Shown: in pieces, positions 33,953 to 44,847 of the stretch
How positions within the stretch are numbered: position 1 is the first letter of the stretch
Layout of the letters: every line of letters begins with the position of its first letter
NCBI GenBank assembly: GCA_025403435.1
Contig: CM046347.1
Location: 19,301,507 to 19,365,506, forward strand
Direction of reading: 5' to 3'
Source of the DNA: Artocarpus heterophyllus
Taxonomy: Eukaryota; Streptophyta; Magnoliopsida; Rosales; Moraceae
DNA: 64,000 nucleotides
Program-made: the position numbers and the translations under genes
Notes under the pieces: generated by a model
What the model was told of the DNA's origin: nothing
What the model saw: the letters and a program-made list of their open reading frames with translations, nothing else
The model's database searches: none

Positions 33953-33964
33953 AGGGGTGGAGAG
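33953..33964 (+). other. Polypurine tract (element A)
   Basis: AGGGGTGGAGAG, one base before the 3' LTR start at 33966. Primes plus-strand DNA synthesis. Confidence 0.9.
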
Positions 33965-33965
33965 T

Positions 33966-36128
33966 TGTAACGTCCCGAAATTTATTTAATATTAATGTAA
34001 TGTGAATGATGAATTAGTGTGCCATAATTAAAGTTTTAACATTTATTAGACTATTTGGTTGGATTTTTTGAATTTTTGGTTGTTTTGTTAAATTAATGAA
34101 TTCGAAGGATTTCTTATTGTTTTAAAATGATGTTTTGAGTTTTAAAACACAACAATTTGTAAAATGTTAAAAATACTCCGTTTTGCAAAACCGTGGGCGG
34201 CACATGGTTTTCGCACAGTAAAACCGCCCACCGATTTTCTCTATTTATTTCCTTCCTTCCTCTCTCTCTCCTCACTCTCCCGCAACACCTCTCTCTCTCT
34301 TCTCTCTCTCTCTCGGCAGCTCACTCTCTCTCTCAATTCTCTCTCTAATTTTTGAAACCACATTCGAATCCAAGCTTCGGGACAGCAAGGAGGAAGCTTG
34401 GGGACGTGATTCGGCAACCGAGAACGCGGATTGAAGCTTCGATTCGAGGTTAGATTCGAAATTTCTAAACTTTTTACAAAATTTCCAATTTTGTGTGTTT
34501 TTGAAATCTAAGTTGTTTTAGCTTAGAAAACCGTGGATTTGTGTTAAATGAGCTTAGAACAACTAGAATCTAAGCTTAGATTGAAGAAAAACGGATTGAA
34601 TTCAAGATTTTTCATTTTTCTCCTCTTTTTCTCATTTTTGGATTTTTGAGGATTTCGAGTTTAAATGTTGATTAAATGATTCCAAACATGTTTTAGAATG
34701 TTTTTCTATCAAGTATAGTTGTTTTTCATGCCTGGGATTTGAGAAAAACAGGTTAGAAACAAGATTTGGTTTTTGGGGATCGAGAAACCCGTGGCTGGGA
34801 TTTCTGGGTTTTCCCAGTTCGGCAGGCCGAAGTTCATGTTCGGCAGGCCGGAGTGATGATCGGCAGGCCGGTGTTCTTCCGATCGACAGGCCGAATCTGG
34901 AGAAATGTTCGGCAGGCCGAACCTTGTTTCCGGCAGGCCGAACTGTGCAGTTCGGCAGGCCGAAGCAGGGCGTCCGTCAGGCCGACCGAGGCATGGAAAA
35001 TTTTGTGATTTTTACCCGATTTCACTGTTTTGAACCCTGATTTAAATCCCAACCTTATAGGATGATTTTAATGATACAAATGGCACACTAGGACATCATG
35101 AAATGATTTAGTAACATAGAATGTCTCGAACTAGATATTGATTGACTTAGTTTGTATCTAGGATCGTTCGTGGTTCCGTGGAGCTAACGTATAGCGGACC
35201 GGGATTACGGTGTGGGGTACCGGCACGAGTATTGAGGTAGGACTTCTATCCTATTTCTTCGGTAGCCTGGTTTTGAAATGATTTGGCTTTGAAAAGGATT
35301 TCTATCAAATGTTTTCAACGGTTGTTTGAAAATGGTTTTATCGATTATATTTTAATATACCGTGATTATGAAATGAACTTCATAATAAATGTAACTGACA
35401 ACACTCGGTAATTGGGTTTTGAATGACAATGATAATAAACACTAAGGCATGATGCCATATCAGAGATCGGGTCGTGTAGCGATCGACCTTGGGGGCAGGT
35501 CCCGAAACCCAGCTGGGCCACTACGGTGGTGATATCATGGTTTGCCTAGGTAAAAGTAAATTGGTGTTTTGATTTGACGAGTAGACTGTTCTATGTCAGG
35601 ACGGCTCTACTCTAATTGTTTATTTATTTATTTAAGTTTCCTTTGAATAACTTCTAATAATGTTGTGTTCCTTTGCGTTAAACTATTTTATAAAACATAG
35701 TCCTACTGAGCCTTTCGCTCACGTTTTATTGTTTTAAATTTCCCCCCCTTCTAGGTGGTTTCCCATTTAGGTTTGGAGAAGATTCTTCAGACCGAACTCA
35801 GGAGCAATAGGAGAATTTATTTACATTCTGTATTTATTAATCAAGGCATGTAAGACTTAACTTTATTTGTACTTGGACTGTAATTGTATTTGTGATATTG
35901 TCAGATCCATGTGTGTGCACAAGTCGTGGGTTGTGGAACCCATATTCGCGGTTTTTATTTAATTATTATTATTTGCTTAATATTTATAAATTCTTTTATA
36001 AAATGTGGTGGAAAATCTTCTTAATTTCTTACTTAATTGGATTCTCAAACTCTCGGTTTTTAATTAAATTCTCTTTTAATTAATCTAAATATTCCGCCAC
36101 GTCACCTCCCGTACTCCGGGGCGTGACA
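33966..36128 (+). repeat. 3' LTR of element A (2163 bp)
   Basis: Collinear with 27070-29219. It is 13 bp longer because it keeps an extra 21-bp box unit (34823-34843 region) and has 8 bp less of the (ATTT)n run near 35625. It carries eight dyad boxes (34818-34985). The TGTAACGTCCC start and CCGGGGCGTGACA end are intact. Confidence 0.97.
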
Positions 36129-36133
36129 GAAAA
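36129..36133. repeat. Target site duplication of element A, right
   Basis: GAAAA, identical to 27065-27069. Confidence 0.9.
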
Positions 36134-37400
36134 TGACTTTTTTTTTTCACAAAAAAACAAGCTTTTTTTAGGCAGGTAAACTGTCCCAGTTTTTTTCAGA
36201 AAAAAGACGAAAATAACTGTAACGAGGAGAAGAACCTCAACAGAGTGAAAAGAAAAAAAAATAGAGCTGTTTTGATGCCTAAAAAGCATGTTTTTTTGCT
36301 TCAAAAAATTGCAAAAAAAAAAAATCATTTGTCCAAAATTACTTTTTTTTAAAGTCATTCTTTAAAATGCCCGGTTCGAGCCAAAGAATTTCTGAAATGA
36401 TTTGTTAAATCACGGTTTTGAAAATGATATTTTGAGAGATATTACGATTTTGAAAAATATATTTCCATAGAGATTAATCAACGATCTGGGTTTCTTCGAA
36501 AATGAAAAAACTATTTCACTATGGTTAGTGAGGATTTTTTCTATTTGAAATATTTTGAAAAATTTTCAGGATTTCAATTGTATACTAGTTATAGTTATGT
36601 ACCCTAGATTTTCGAAAAGAAATATTTTTATATGAAATTGCTTTTCAAACTTTTGGAAAAATAGTTTTTAGTATTTTAAGCTTATACCTGGATCGAAGAG
36701 GTGTCAAAAATGCACCTTCTTAATTGGGGGAATTACTACGGTCGCTGCTGCATCTACCGCAGTAATATTACACACTACTGTAAGTTATAATAGAGATATA
36801 AACTACATTGTTGGCATTGTTTTCTTGATTTTTCTAATATCTGCAAGTTTCTAGTTCTGTATTATTTATTATTCAATTGACACTTAGTTCTATTTTAAAA
36901 AGGGTTATTTTGGAAATTAATTTTGAATGGTTTGAGCTTTTTAAACTATGGTATTTTAAAAGAAGATATATCATATTGAGCTTTGCTCATGTTTTATTGT
37001 TTTAAAATTTTACCCTTCAGCAAGTGGCAAGGGGATTGGAAATATTTGCAGTTGACTTAGAGCATCGAACGGTACTAAAGACCCAAGGCCATTTGAAGGT
37101 TCTCAAGGTGATTAATGATTTGTTTTGGGGTGTAATTTCCATTCCAGCATTGTTGTACTTATAATTGTATCATTCAACTTATCCCAATGTTAGTTTTCGG
37201 TGTTGACTTTTTAAGCCCTCGTGAGGCAATGGATTTGTTATTAATTTTCGAAGTGATTCTTCGAGTGTTATGGATTTGGACGATTTAAATCCGGGTTTAT
37301 TTTTACATTAATTGTTAATCATTCGACCTTATAATCTGTAGGTGCGTGAAACCTAACATCTATTTAAATTATGTGAGCCATGTATTGGGCTTAGGACTAC
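36134..37400 (+). other. Old LTR-like debris downstream of element A
   Basis: AT-rich sequence with no coding frame. 36965-37020 (GAGCTTTGCTCATGTTTTATTG then ACCCTTCAGCAAGTGGCAAG) resembles the GAGCCTTTCGCTCACG ... CTAGGTGG block of the element A LTR, which suggests R/U5 of an older related gypsy LTR. It may be the second half of the block that starts at 24866. The end is not defined. Confidence 0.35.
36161..36372 (+). repeat. ~210-bp direct repeat, copy 1
   Basis: Matches 38851-39061 in the same orientation over about 210 bp with moderate divergence. Landmarks are GCTTTTTT..., GTAAACTGTCCCAGTTTTTTTC, GAACCTCAACAG, TGTTTTGATGCCTAAAAAG and poly-A/T runs. Confidence 0.75.
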
Positions 37401-37729
37401 TTTGAGAACTCAAATATACGGGACAAAAATGTAAATTTTCCGATGATAGGAGATGAGGATATAACTCTACCTTGGCCACTTTAGTCATAGATTCAAACCG
37501 TGATTAGAGACAGATTACAAACTTAAGTTGAAGTTGTACAGTTCCATCTCAAGTGGAAGCAGGATCAGGCCTTAAGGGCCGAAACAGACGAAATCCACCA
37601 AGTATGGGTTTAAACATTGAACAACTTATGACAATGCTCTCCAAATTACCGCTTCATCAAAAAAGATCTTTAATAAACCACTTATCAAAACTATCTCTTT
37701 ATTTAAAATTAAGGATATATTAAAGGACC
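37401..37729. other. Unassigned sequence before the tandem array
   Basis: No coding or repeat feature is recognisable here apart from faint resemblance of its end to the array units that follow. Confidence 0.3.
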
Positions 37730-38340
37730 AATTTACTTTTCCTCCCAAAATAGAATCTACTAGGTCTAAGAGGTTCCATCTTGAAACTCACCAGATTCTC
37801 CGTAGAACATGTCAGAACACACCTATGATCGTCAAAGCGAGGGCCAGATTGTAACCTGCAAAGTTTTAACTTGAAACCGGTTAGATTTTAACTTAATTTT
37901 TGACACAAAGAAATACCAACCACCTCCGATTGTCGACGTGGAATACCGAATTGAAACTTGCCATATTCCAACTTAAAACCTATCAAGTTCTAACTTAATT
38001 TTTTTTTGAAACAAGAAAACGCCAAACGCCTTTAGCCGCCGAAGCGGATGCCAAGTTAAAACCTGACAGATTCCAACTTGGAATCTACAAGATTCTAACT
38101 TAATTTTTTGAAATAAAAAAGCGTCAACCGCTTTTGGTTGCCAATGAAAGTACCAGTTTGTAACTTGCCAGAATCAACTTGAAACCTATCAAAATTCAAT
38201 ATATTTTTTCGAAAGAAAAAAACACCATCTACCTTTGGTCGTCTATGCAGGTGTCGGAATGCAATCTGGTAGGTCTCATATATAAAATCCGCTAGATTCT
38301 ATCGTGAAATCTACCAAATGCCGATGGGTTCCGTTGCAGA
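37730..38340 (+). repeat. Degenerate ~103-bp tandem repeat array
   Basis: Four clear units start at 37831, 37932, 38038 and 38140 (lengths 101, 106, 102 and 101 bp). Weaker half-recognisable units lie before (37730-37830) and after (38241-38340). Each unit shows, in order, GTCGA/GCCGA-like start, a GAT/ACC-AGATT segment, ACTTGAAACCTATCA-like, GATTCTAACTTAATTTTT, AAAGAAA, and CGCCAACCGCCTTTGG-like. No protein frame runs through it. Origin unknown; it could be a minisatellite inside an old retroelement. Confidence 0.8.
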
Positions 38341-38850
38341 ACCTACCATATTCTATCTGGAATCAGATCCTGTCATGGAACCCACCGATTATCTTTCCCT
38401 ATCAAAATCAAATAAAACTAAATACAATTCAAATAAAACTAAAAATAACAATATGGTAGATTACAACTCGAACATTCCAACTACAACATAATCAGTAGCC
38501 CTTCACAAGTGTTGAGCTTCCAAATTCTATAGTAGCTAATTCATTAACCGTGGAAATGGCCATCAAGAAACACAACGCACATTTTGAAGTACAGAGTTGA
38601 TGATTAAACACAATACACTGACAAATATTATGACAAAACGCAATATCTACTTACGTTTTTTCCCTAAAAAAGAAAAAGCATATGAAAGTGTTTACCAACA
38701 ACATGACTGACTGCTAAATTAAATTGCTAAGCATTTACATACGGGATACTAAACTTGTGTGTCATAATAATAAATTGAGATACAATAAACATATATATAG
38801 CTCCAAATTACACATATATGTAGAACTCCAAACGCAATCAATTACACTAC
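38341..38850. other. Unassigned AT-rich sequence
   Basis: No supported feature between the tandem array and the second copy of the 210-bp direct repeat. Confidence 0.3.
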
Positions 38851-39061
38851 GCTTTTTTATGTAGGTAAACTGTCCCAGTTTTTTTCAAAAAAAATAAGAA
38901 AAATGACTGTAGCAGGATAAGGAACCTCAACAGGATGAAAAAAAAAATGGAACCGTTTTGATGTCTAAAAAGCCTTTTTTGGGTGTCAAAAACTGTCCAA
39001 AAAAAAAAAGGGACCATTTACCCAAAAAAATTTTCCCTGGGGGCCCTTTTTAAAAATCCCT
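38851..39061 (+). repeat. ~210-bp direct repeat, copy 2
   Basis: Second copy of 36161-36372, 2.7 kb away, same orientation. It carries several G-run changes (CCCTGGGGGCCC near 39040). Confidence 0.75.
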
Positions 39062-39689
39062 CTAGAGAGAAAGGGCGGAAAGATCAGATTTAGGTTTTTT
39101 TTTTTTTTTTTTTCCAGATGGAGTAAGGGGCAAAATAGTAAATGCATAATAATTATTAAAAAATAAAAAAAATAGTTATGAAAAAGTGAAAGTAGGAGTG
39201 AGTTTTAAAACTCACTCATCTAAGGGGGCTTCTGTGTAATTTTATCTTAAAGATTCTAGAACCACATAGCCTAAGGCCGAACAACGATCACAGTGACAAA
39301 GAGGTAAGGTCGGGTTTCCACATGCACAGAAGAACCTAATACTAGCTAACGACATGAGCCCCGGTCCAATAAGACTTAAGGGGCCCGTCGAAGTAATGTT
39401 TCGTTGTAGAAGGAATTAATTAATTAATTTAAGTATTGAGTGAAAATTACATTATCTGTCTCTTTTTTAAATAGTAAATTAATATGTTTTTATTATATAA
39501 ATATCACTTATATGTCTTTTTTAAAAAAATTTTATATATTTAGAATCCTAAAATACTCTTTAACTAAATATTATCATGTATTTAAATTTTTATAACAAAT
39601 TTTCTTATTTTTTGAATAGTTAAATTAGGAAAAAAATATACACGTATATTTTTTATTTTAATATATTACATTGATGCATTATCATTATC
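39062..39689. other. AT-rich spacer
   Basis: Includes a T run at 39097-39113 and AATTAATTAATTAATT at 39414-39429. ATGAGCCCCGGTCCAAT ... GGGGCCCGTCG (39354-39390) looks like LTR debris, but no ends were found. Confidence 0.3.
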
Positions 39690-40030
39690 ACTTAAAGTCT
39701 TAAAAAAATGAAATGAATGCCATTGAGTATTGTTATTATTACGTATCATTAACTTAATGATATAATAATTATATAATCTTTAAGATATAAAAAAAGACTT
39801 AATAAATACTATATCATTAATTTAATTACATATCATCAAAAAAAAAAAATATATCATTTACTTGAAGTCTTAAGAAATGAATGTCATTGTGTATTATTAT
39901 CATTACGTATCATTAATTTAATGATATATCAATTATATAACCAGTAAGACACATAAAAAGACGTAATAATATCGTGTCATTAATTTAATTATAACACTCT
40001 AATTTCAATTTTTTAGTAAAACTATATCAT
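39690..40030 (+). repeat. Imperfect tandem duplication, period ~170 bp
   Basis: CTTAAAGTCTTAAAAAAATG at 39691 and CTTGAAGTCTTAAGAAATG at 39861 begin two copies. Both continue with GAATG(C/T)CATTG, TATTACGTATCATTAA, TTAATGATAT, AATTATATAA, AAAAAGAC and CATTAATTTAATTA. Very AT-rich. Confidence 0.7.
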
Positions 40031-40800
40031 TAATTTAATTACAATACCTTAATTCTAATTTGTCGGTAAATCCAACTTGTCGATAAAAAAATTTCATCTT
40101 TTTAGGGAATTTTAAAGTTGTTATTTTAGATACCAATTTAAATTTAAGCAACAAACACCCTAATTTTAGAGATTTTTTTTAAAATATAATGATATCATAA
40201 TCCATTCGAAATCTTAAATACATATATAATAGTTATTCTAAAAAAATAAATTAAAACTAACAATATCATTATTATGGTCATTAATGTCTTTATACATATG
40301 CATTGGGACATATAAAGAATATTCATAAACTGCAGACATATTTTAATTCTATAAATAAAAAAGGCTACATGTCTCATTAACCCTTAATTTAATATGAAGG
40401 ATTTAAAAATGAGTTTTATAATTTAAAATGATTAAAATAATAACATGGTATAATCTGAAAAATGATTTACAAAATGATTATTTTAAATTGATAAAGTGTT
40501 TTTTATATTAAGGTATAATCTATTCAACTATTTAAATTAATTATTAATTTAATAGAAGGATTTAAAAAAATTATGTTTAGAGGTGTTAATTATTAATTAA
40601 TTAACCATAATAAATTTACGATTCTAGTTACTAATAATTGTAAAATGAATTGTTTTGAAAGGAAATAAATATTATAATTAAGTAAAATTAATATATAATT
40701 AATGAAAGTTATTAATATATAATTAACAAAAATTACTAATCAATGAAATATAATTAAATAATAATGAACGAAGCTTTAGTGGCTGCTATGCCTAAGTTTT
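40031..40800. other. Very AT-rich region, no gene
   Basis: Dominated by AATTAATTA-like words. No coding or RNA feature is supported. Confidence 0.4.
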
Positions 40801-41587
40801 CGATTAACCAGTCAGAGCAAAAGATAATATAATGAAGTTAGACGTAAAGGATCACTTTGTGGTATAATTAGGAACCACAAGAGTCTATCTAAGACCCCGC
40901 TTTAACTATGATAGTACCGTGATTCAAAGCAAGTACTAAGGTATCAACAGAAGGGACTAGTTCACTTAGAATATATTGTATGCACTTCAGGTACCTACAA
41001 TATGGAACTGTTCTCAAAATGATGCGTATGCCTGTGAATTGAATCATGCAACGATGAGTAACTTATACGAGATAGCCTCGATCTATGAAATGATGATATA
41101 TGCATATAAGTTATGCTCATTAATTACATGCTGTCATAACACTCACGAGGGGAATGAAAGTGAAACTTAATAACATGAGGTACCAACCTCCGCTAGGTAA
41201 GGATAATGAACGAGACGATACAATATACGACTTTGGGTCAATTTGGAGAGCTGCTCCCCTAGTTCTCCATTTGTCACACTCTTGGTACGTACACAAAGCC
41301 CATAACATGTAATGAGAATAACTGGACTAATCATAATTAGTCATGCTTAAAAAGTTTTGTCAGATCACTTTTGTGCTTACTAAGCAAAATCTCACCTAAG
41401 TTTGTTTAAATTCTAGGTAATCTGGGCAAGAAACCCACAACTTAAACTCATGATGGGCTGACAAGGTGGTGGATCAATGATCGAGAAGTTGGGTTGTGAA
41501 TGCCACACGCTAAATGTTAAATTCCGCACTTATGCTTTCTTTTTGTTATGTTATTTAATTATCCTCGTATCTGAATGTGTTGTGATG
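40801..41587 (+). other. LTR-like fragment of another gypsy element
   Basis: CTTACTAAGCAAAATCTCACCTAAG near 41376-41400, followed by TTCTAGGTAATCTGGG, has the layout of the R/U5 block of plant gypsy LTRs (compare CTACTGAGCCTTTCGCTCACG ... TTCTAGGTGG in A). The ends are not identifiable and no coding frame is supported. Confidence 0.35.
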
Positions 41588-41699
41588 AGACTTCTAGGAT
41601 ATGCCCTATTAGAAGACATGCTCCCAATGATATTTTTAGACTTCTAGGATATGCCACACTAGAGAGGTCTACTTGAATGCTCCCAATGACATTTTTAGA
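41588..41699 (+). repeat. Short tandem duplication
   Basis: Two units, 41588-41638 and 41639-41699. Both start AGACTTCTAGGATATGCC and end ATGCTCCCAATGA(T/C)ATTTTT. The second has an extra ~10 bp in the middle. Confidence 0.75.
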
Positions 41700-42396
41700 A
41701 TTTCTATTCTAAAGGTTGACGAACCATTAGTAGACTTTGGACTACTTGGTTAATGAGTCCTTTAGTTATGCAAGTTTTTCTTTATTACTAACAATATTAT
41801 TGTTTTGGGAACGTCAAGTGAAATACACATCTTGGAGTCTTGATGTCATCATCTCTAGACAAATACCTTTTATCATGTTTTCAAGTTACACTTTGGTTTG
41901 ATAATTTTTTATGCTAGTAGTTGAATTACTTAGATAAGATTTCTACTGATGTATGTTAAATGGTTCAAGGCTGGAGGCTTGAGAATATTATTGGGAAACT
42001 CGAAATAAGGTTTCATATATGATCTTTGCTATGATGATATCTTTTTTTTATAACAAAAGAATTACTCCGTATTTTCTAAGTCCGTTATATCATTTCAATG
42101 GAAATATTTGTGTAAAAAACTACCTAAACTATCCAAAATTAAAACAAAAACCACAATTTCAGTTCGGTTTGATTTGGATTGAACGATTTTGGCGGATTAA
42201 TGGATTTTTTAAACACCCTTGGTCTAAGGCCTATAAGTTGTTTTAACTTTGCTGAAGGCATTCAATATAGGCCAAATTTATCATTGGGTCCGCAACAATA
42301 TAACATTTTATCTTATGGCCAGATATTATTTAAGGAAATTCGTGTCTTTTCTTTCTCTTATTTGTCAAAAAAAAGAACACATAGATGAATTGAAGC
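41700..42396. other. Unassigned AT-rich sequence
   Basis: 42145-42210 has GGTTTGATTTGGATTGAACG-like words that recall hAT-type internal sequence, but no ends were found. No gene supported. Confidence 0.3.
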
Positions 42397-42562
42397 GTAT
42401 TTCTCAAATCTAACTGATATTTTGTAGTTTTTAAAGATGGAGAAATAAATTAAGAAAAATTAAAATTATGAACTGAAGGGTATTTCTCAAATCTAGTTGG
42501 TATTTTGTAGTTTTTCAAGATGGAAAAATAAATTAAGAAAAATTGAAATTATGAGTATGTCA
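42397..42562 (+). repeat. Tandem duplication, period 83 bp, abutting element B
   Basis: GTATTTCTCAAATCTA at 42397 and at 42480 start two nearly identical units that include TATTTTGTAGTTTTT and AAATAAATTAAGAAAAATT. The second unit ends at the target site of element B. Confidence 0.85.
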
Positions 42563-42567
42563 TGCAA
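42563..42567. repeat. Target site duplication of element B, left
   Basis: TGCAA, matching TGTAA at 51665-51669 with one transition. Confidence 0.7.
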
Positions 42568-44742
42568 TGTAACGCCCCGAAATTTATTTAAAGTTAATGT
42601 AATGTAAATGATGAATTAGTGTGCCATAATTAACGTTTTAACATTAATTAGATTATTTGGTTGGATTTTGGATTTTCAGTTGTTTTGTTAAATTGATGCA
42701 TTTAAATAATTTCTTATTGTTTTAAAATGATGTTTTGAGTTTTAAAACACAATAATTTGTAAATTGTTAAAAATACTCTGTTTTGCAAAACCGTGGGCGG
42801 CACATGGTTTTCGCACAGTAAAACCGCCCACCGATTTTCTCTATTTATTTCCTTCCTCTCTCTCTCTCTCCTCACTCTCACGTTTCACTCTCACTCTCTT
42901 CCCTCCCGTGGTTCTCTCACTCGGCAGCCCTCTCTCTCTCAATCTCTCTCAAAAACTTTTGAACTCCATTTCGAATCCAAGCTTCGAGATAGCAAGGAGG
43001 AAGCTCGGGGACGTGATTCGGCAACCGAGAACGCGGATTGAAGCTTCGATTCGAGGTTAGATTCGAAATTTCTAAACTTTTTACAAAATTTTCAATTTTG
43101 TGTATTTTTGAAATCTAGGTTTGTTTTAGCTTAGAAAACCATGGATTTGAGTTAAATGAACTTAGAACAACTAGAATCTAAGCTTAGATTGAAGAAAAAC
43201 GGATTGAATCCAAGATTTTTCATTTTTCCCCTCATTTTCTTATTTTCAGATTTTTGAGGATTTTGAGTTTAAATGTTGTTTAAATGAGTTCAAACATGTT
43301 TTAGTATGTTTTTCTATCAAGTATAATTGTTTTTCATGCCTGGGAATTGAGAAAAACAGGTTAGAAACAAGATTTAGATTTTGGGGATCGAGAAACCCGT
43401 GGCTGGGATTTCTGGATTTTCCCAGTTTGGCAGGCCGAACTGTGTGTTCGGCAGGCCGGAGTGATGATCGGCAGGCCGGTGTTCTTCCGACCGGCAGGCC
43501 GAACCTGAGAAATTGTTCGGCCGACCGAACTTTGCTTCCGGCAGGCTGAACTGTGCAGTTCGGCAGGCCGAAGCAGGGCGTCCGGCAGGCCGACCGAGGC
43601 ATGGAAAAATTTTGTGATTTTTACCCGTTTTCACTGTTTTGAACACTGATTTAAATCCCAACCTTATAGAATGATTTTAAAGGTACAAATGGCACACTAG
43701 GACATCATGAAGTGAATTAGTAACATAGAATGTCTCAAACTAGATATTGATCGACTTAGTTTACATCTAGGATCGTTCGTGGTTTCGTGGAGCTAACGTA
43801 TAGCGGACCGGGATTGAGGTGTAGGGCACCGGCACGAGTATCGAGGTAGGACTTCTATCCTATTTCTTTGGTAGCCTAGTTTTGAAATGATTTGGCTTTG
43901 AAAATGATTTCTATCAAAATGTTTTCAACGGTTGTTTGAAAATGGTTTTATCGGTTATATTTTAATATACCATGATTATGGAATGAATTTCATAATGAAT
44001 GTAATTGACAACACTCGGTAATTGAGTTTTGAATGATAATGATAATAAACACATAGGCATGATGTAATATTAGAGATCGGGTCGTGTAGCGATCGACCTT
44101 GGGGGCAGGTCCCGAAACCCAGCTGGGCCACTACGGTGGTGATATCATGGTTTGCCTAGGTAAAAAGAAAAATGGTGTTTTCGATTGTACGAGTAGACTG
44201 TTCTGTGTCAGGACGGCTCTACTCAAATTATGTATTTACTTATTTATTTATTTAACTTTTCTTTTGAGTACTCCTAACAATGAACTGTTTCTTTAAATTA
44301 AATCATTTATAAAACTTAGTCCTACTGAGCCTTTCGCTCACGTTTTATTGTTTCAATTTTCCCCCCTTTTAGGTGGTTGCCCATTTAGGTTTGGAGAAGA
44401 TTCTTCGAATCGAACTCAGGAGCAATAGGAGAATTTATTTATATTCTGTATTATTTAATCAAGGCATGTAAGGTTTAACTTTATTTGTACATGGACTGTA
44501 ATTGTATTTATGATATTGTCAGAACCATGTGTGTGCATAAGTTGTGGGTTGTGGAACCCATACTCGCGTTTTTATTTAATTTTTATTACTTGCGTAATAT
44601 TTATAAATTCTTTTATAAAATGTGGTGAAAATCTTCTTACTTCTTATTTAATTTGATCCTTAAACCATTGGTTTTAATTAAATTCTCTTTTAATTAACTT
44701 AAACATTCCGCCACGTCACCTCCCATACTCCCGGGCGTGACA
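42568..44742 (+). repeat. 5' LTR of element B (2175 bp)
   Basis: Starts TGTAACGCCCCGAA and ends CGGGCGTGACA. It is homologous to the LTRs of element A throughout. It holds eight dyad boxes (about 43430-43595), one of them an altered TTCGGCCGACCGAA. Its terminus is more mutated than that of the 3' copy. Confidence 0.97.
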
Positions 44743-44745
44743 GAA

Positions 44746-44757
44746 TGGTATCAGAGC
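44746..44757 (+). other. Primer binding site, initiator Met-tRNA (element B)
   Basis: TGGTATCAGAGC, three bases after the LTR end. Confidence 0.93.
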
Positions 44758-44847
44758 TCAAGGTTATGAACCTTGGGAATTGTGCACACATAGGTTTGAC
44801 AATGAAATACCTTTGACAGTCCAAATTTTGTTTTCAGAAGTGAGAGA

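Larger units (their letters stand above)
27070..36128 (+). mobile_element. Complete Ty3/gypsy chromovirus, element A (Tekay/Del-like)
   Basis: A 9.06-kb element with 5' LTR 27070-29219, primer binding site 29223-29234, a single gag-pol frame 29325-33917, polypurine tract 33953-33964 and 3' LTR 33966-36128. It is flanked by identical 5-bp GAAAA. Domain order is Gag, zinc knuckle, protease, RT, RNase H, integrase, chromodomain. The long LTRs, single frame and C-terminal chromodomain fit the Tekay/Del group. By hand I count about 24 substitutions between the LTRs over about 2.14 kb plus a 21-bp and an 8-bp indel, so insertion is recent. Three in-frame TAG codons between RNase H and integrase disable it. 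It is related to element B downstream in the same orientation. Confidence 0.97.

Noticed and set aside
36161..39061. The 210-bp direct repeats as LTRs of a short element
   Set aside because: They do not have TG..CA ends, a primer binding site or a polypurine tract.
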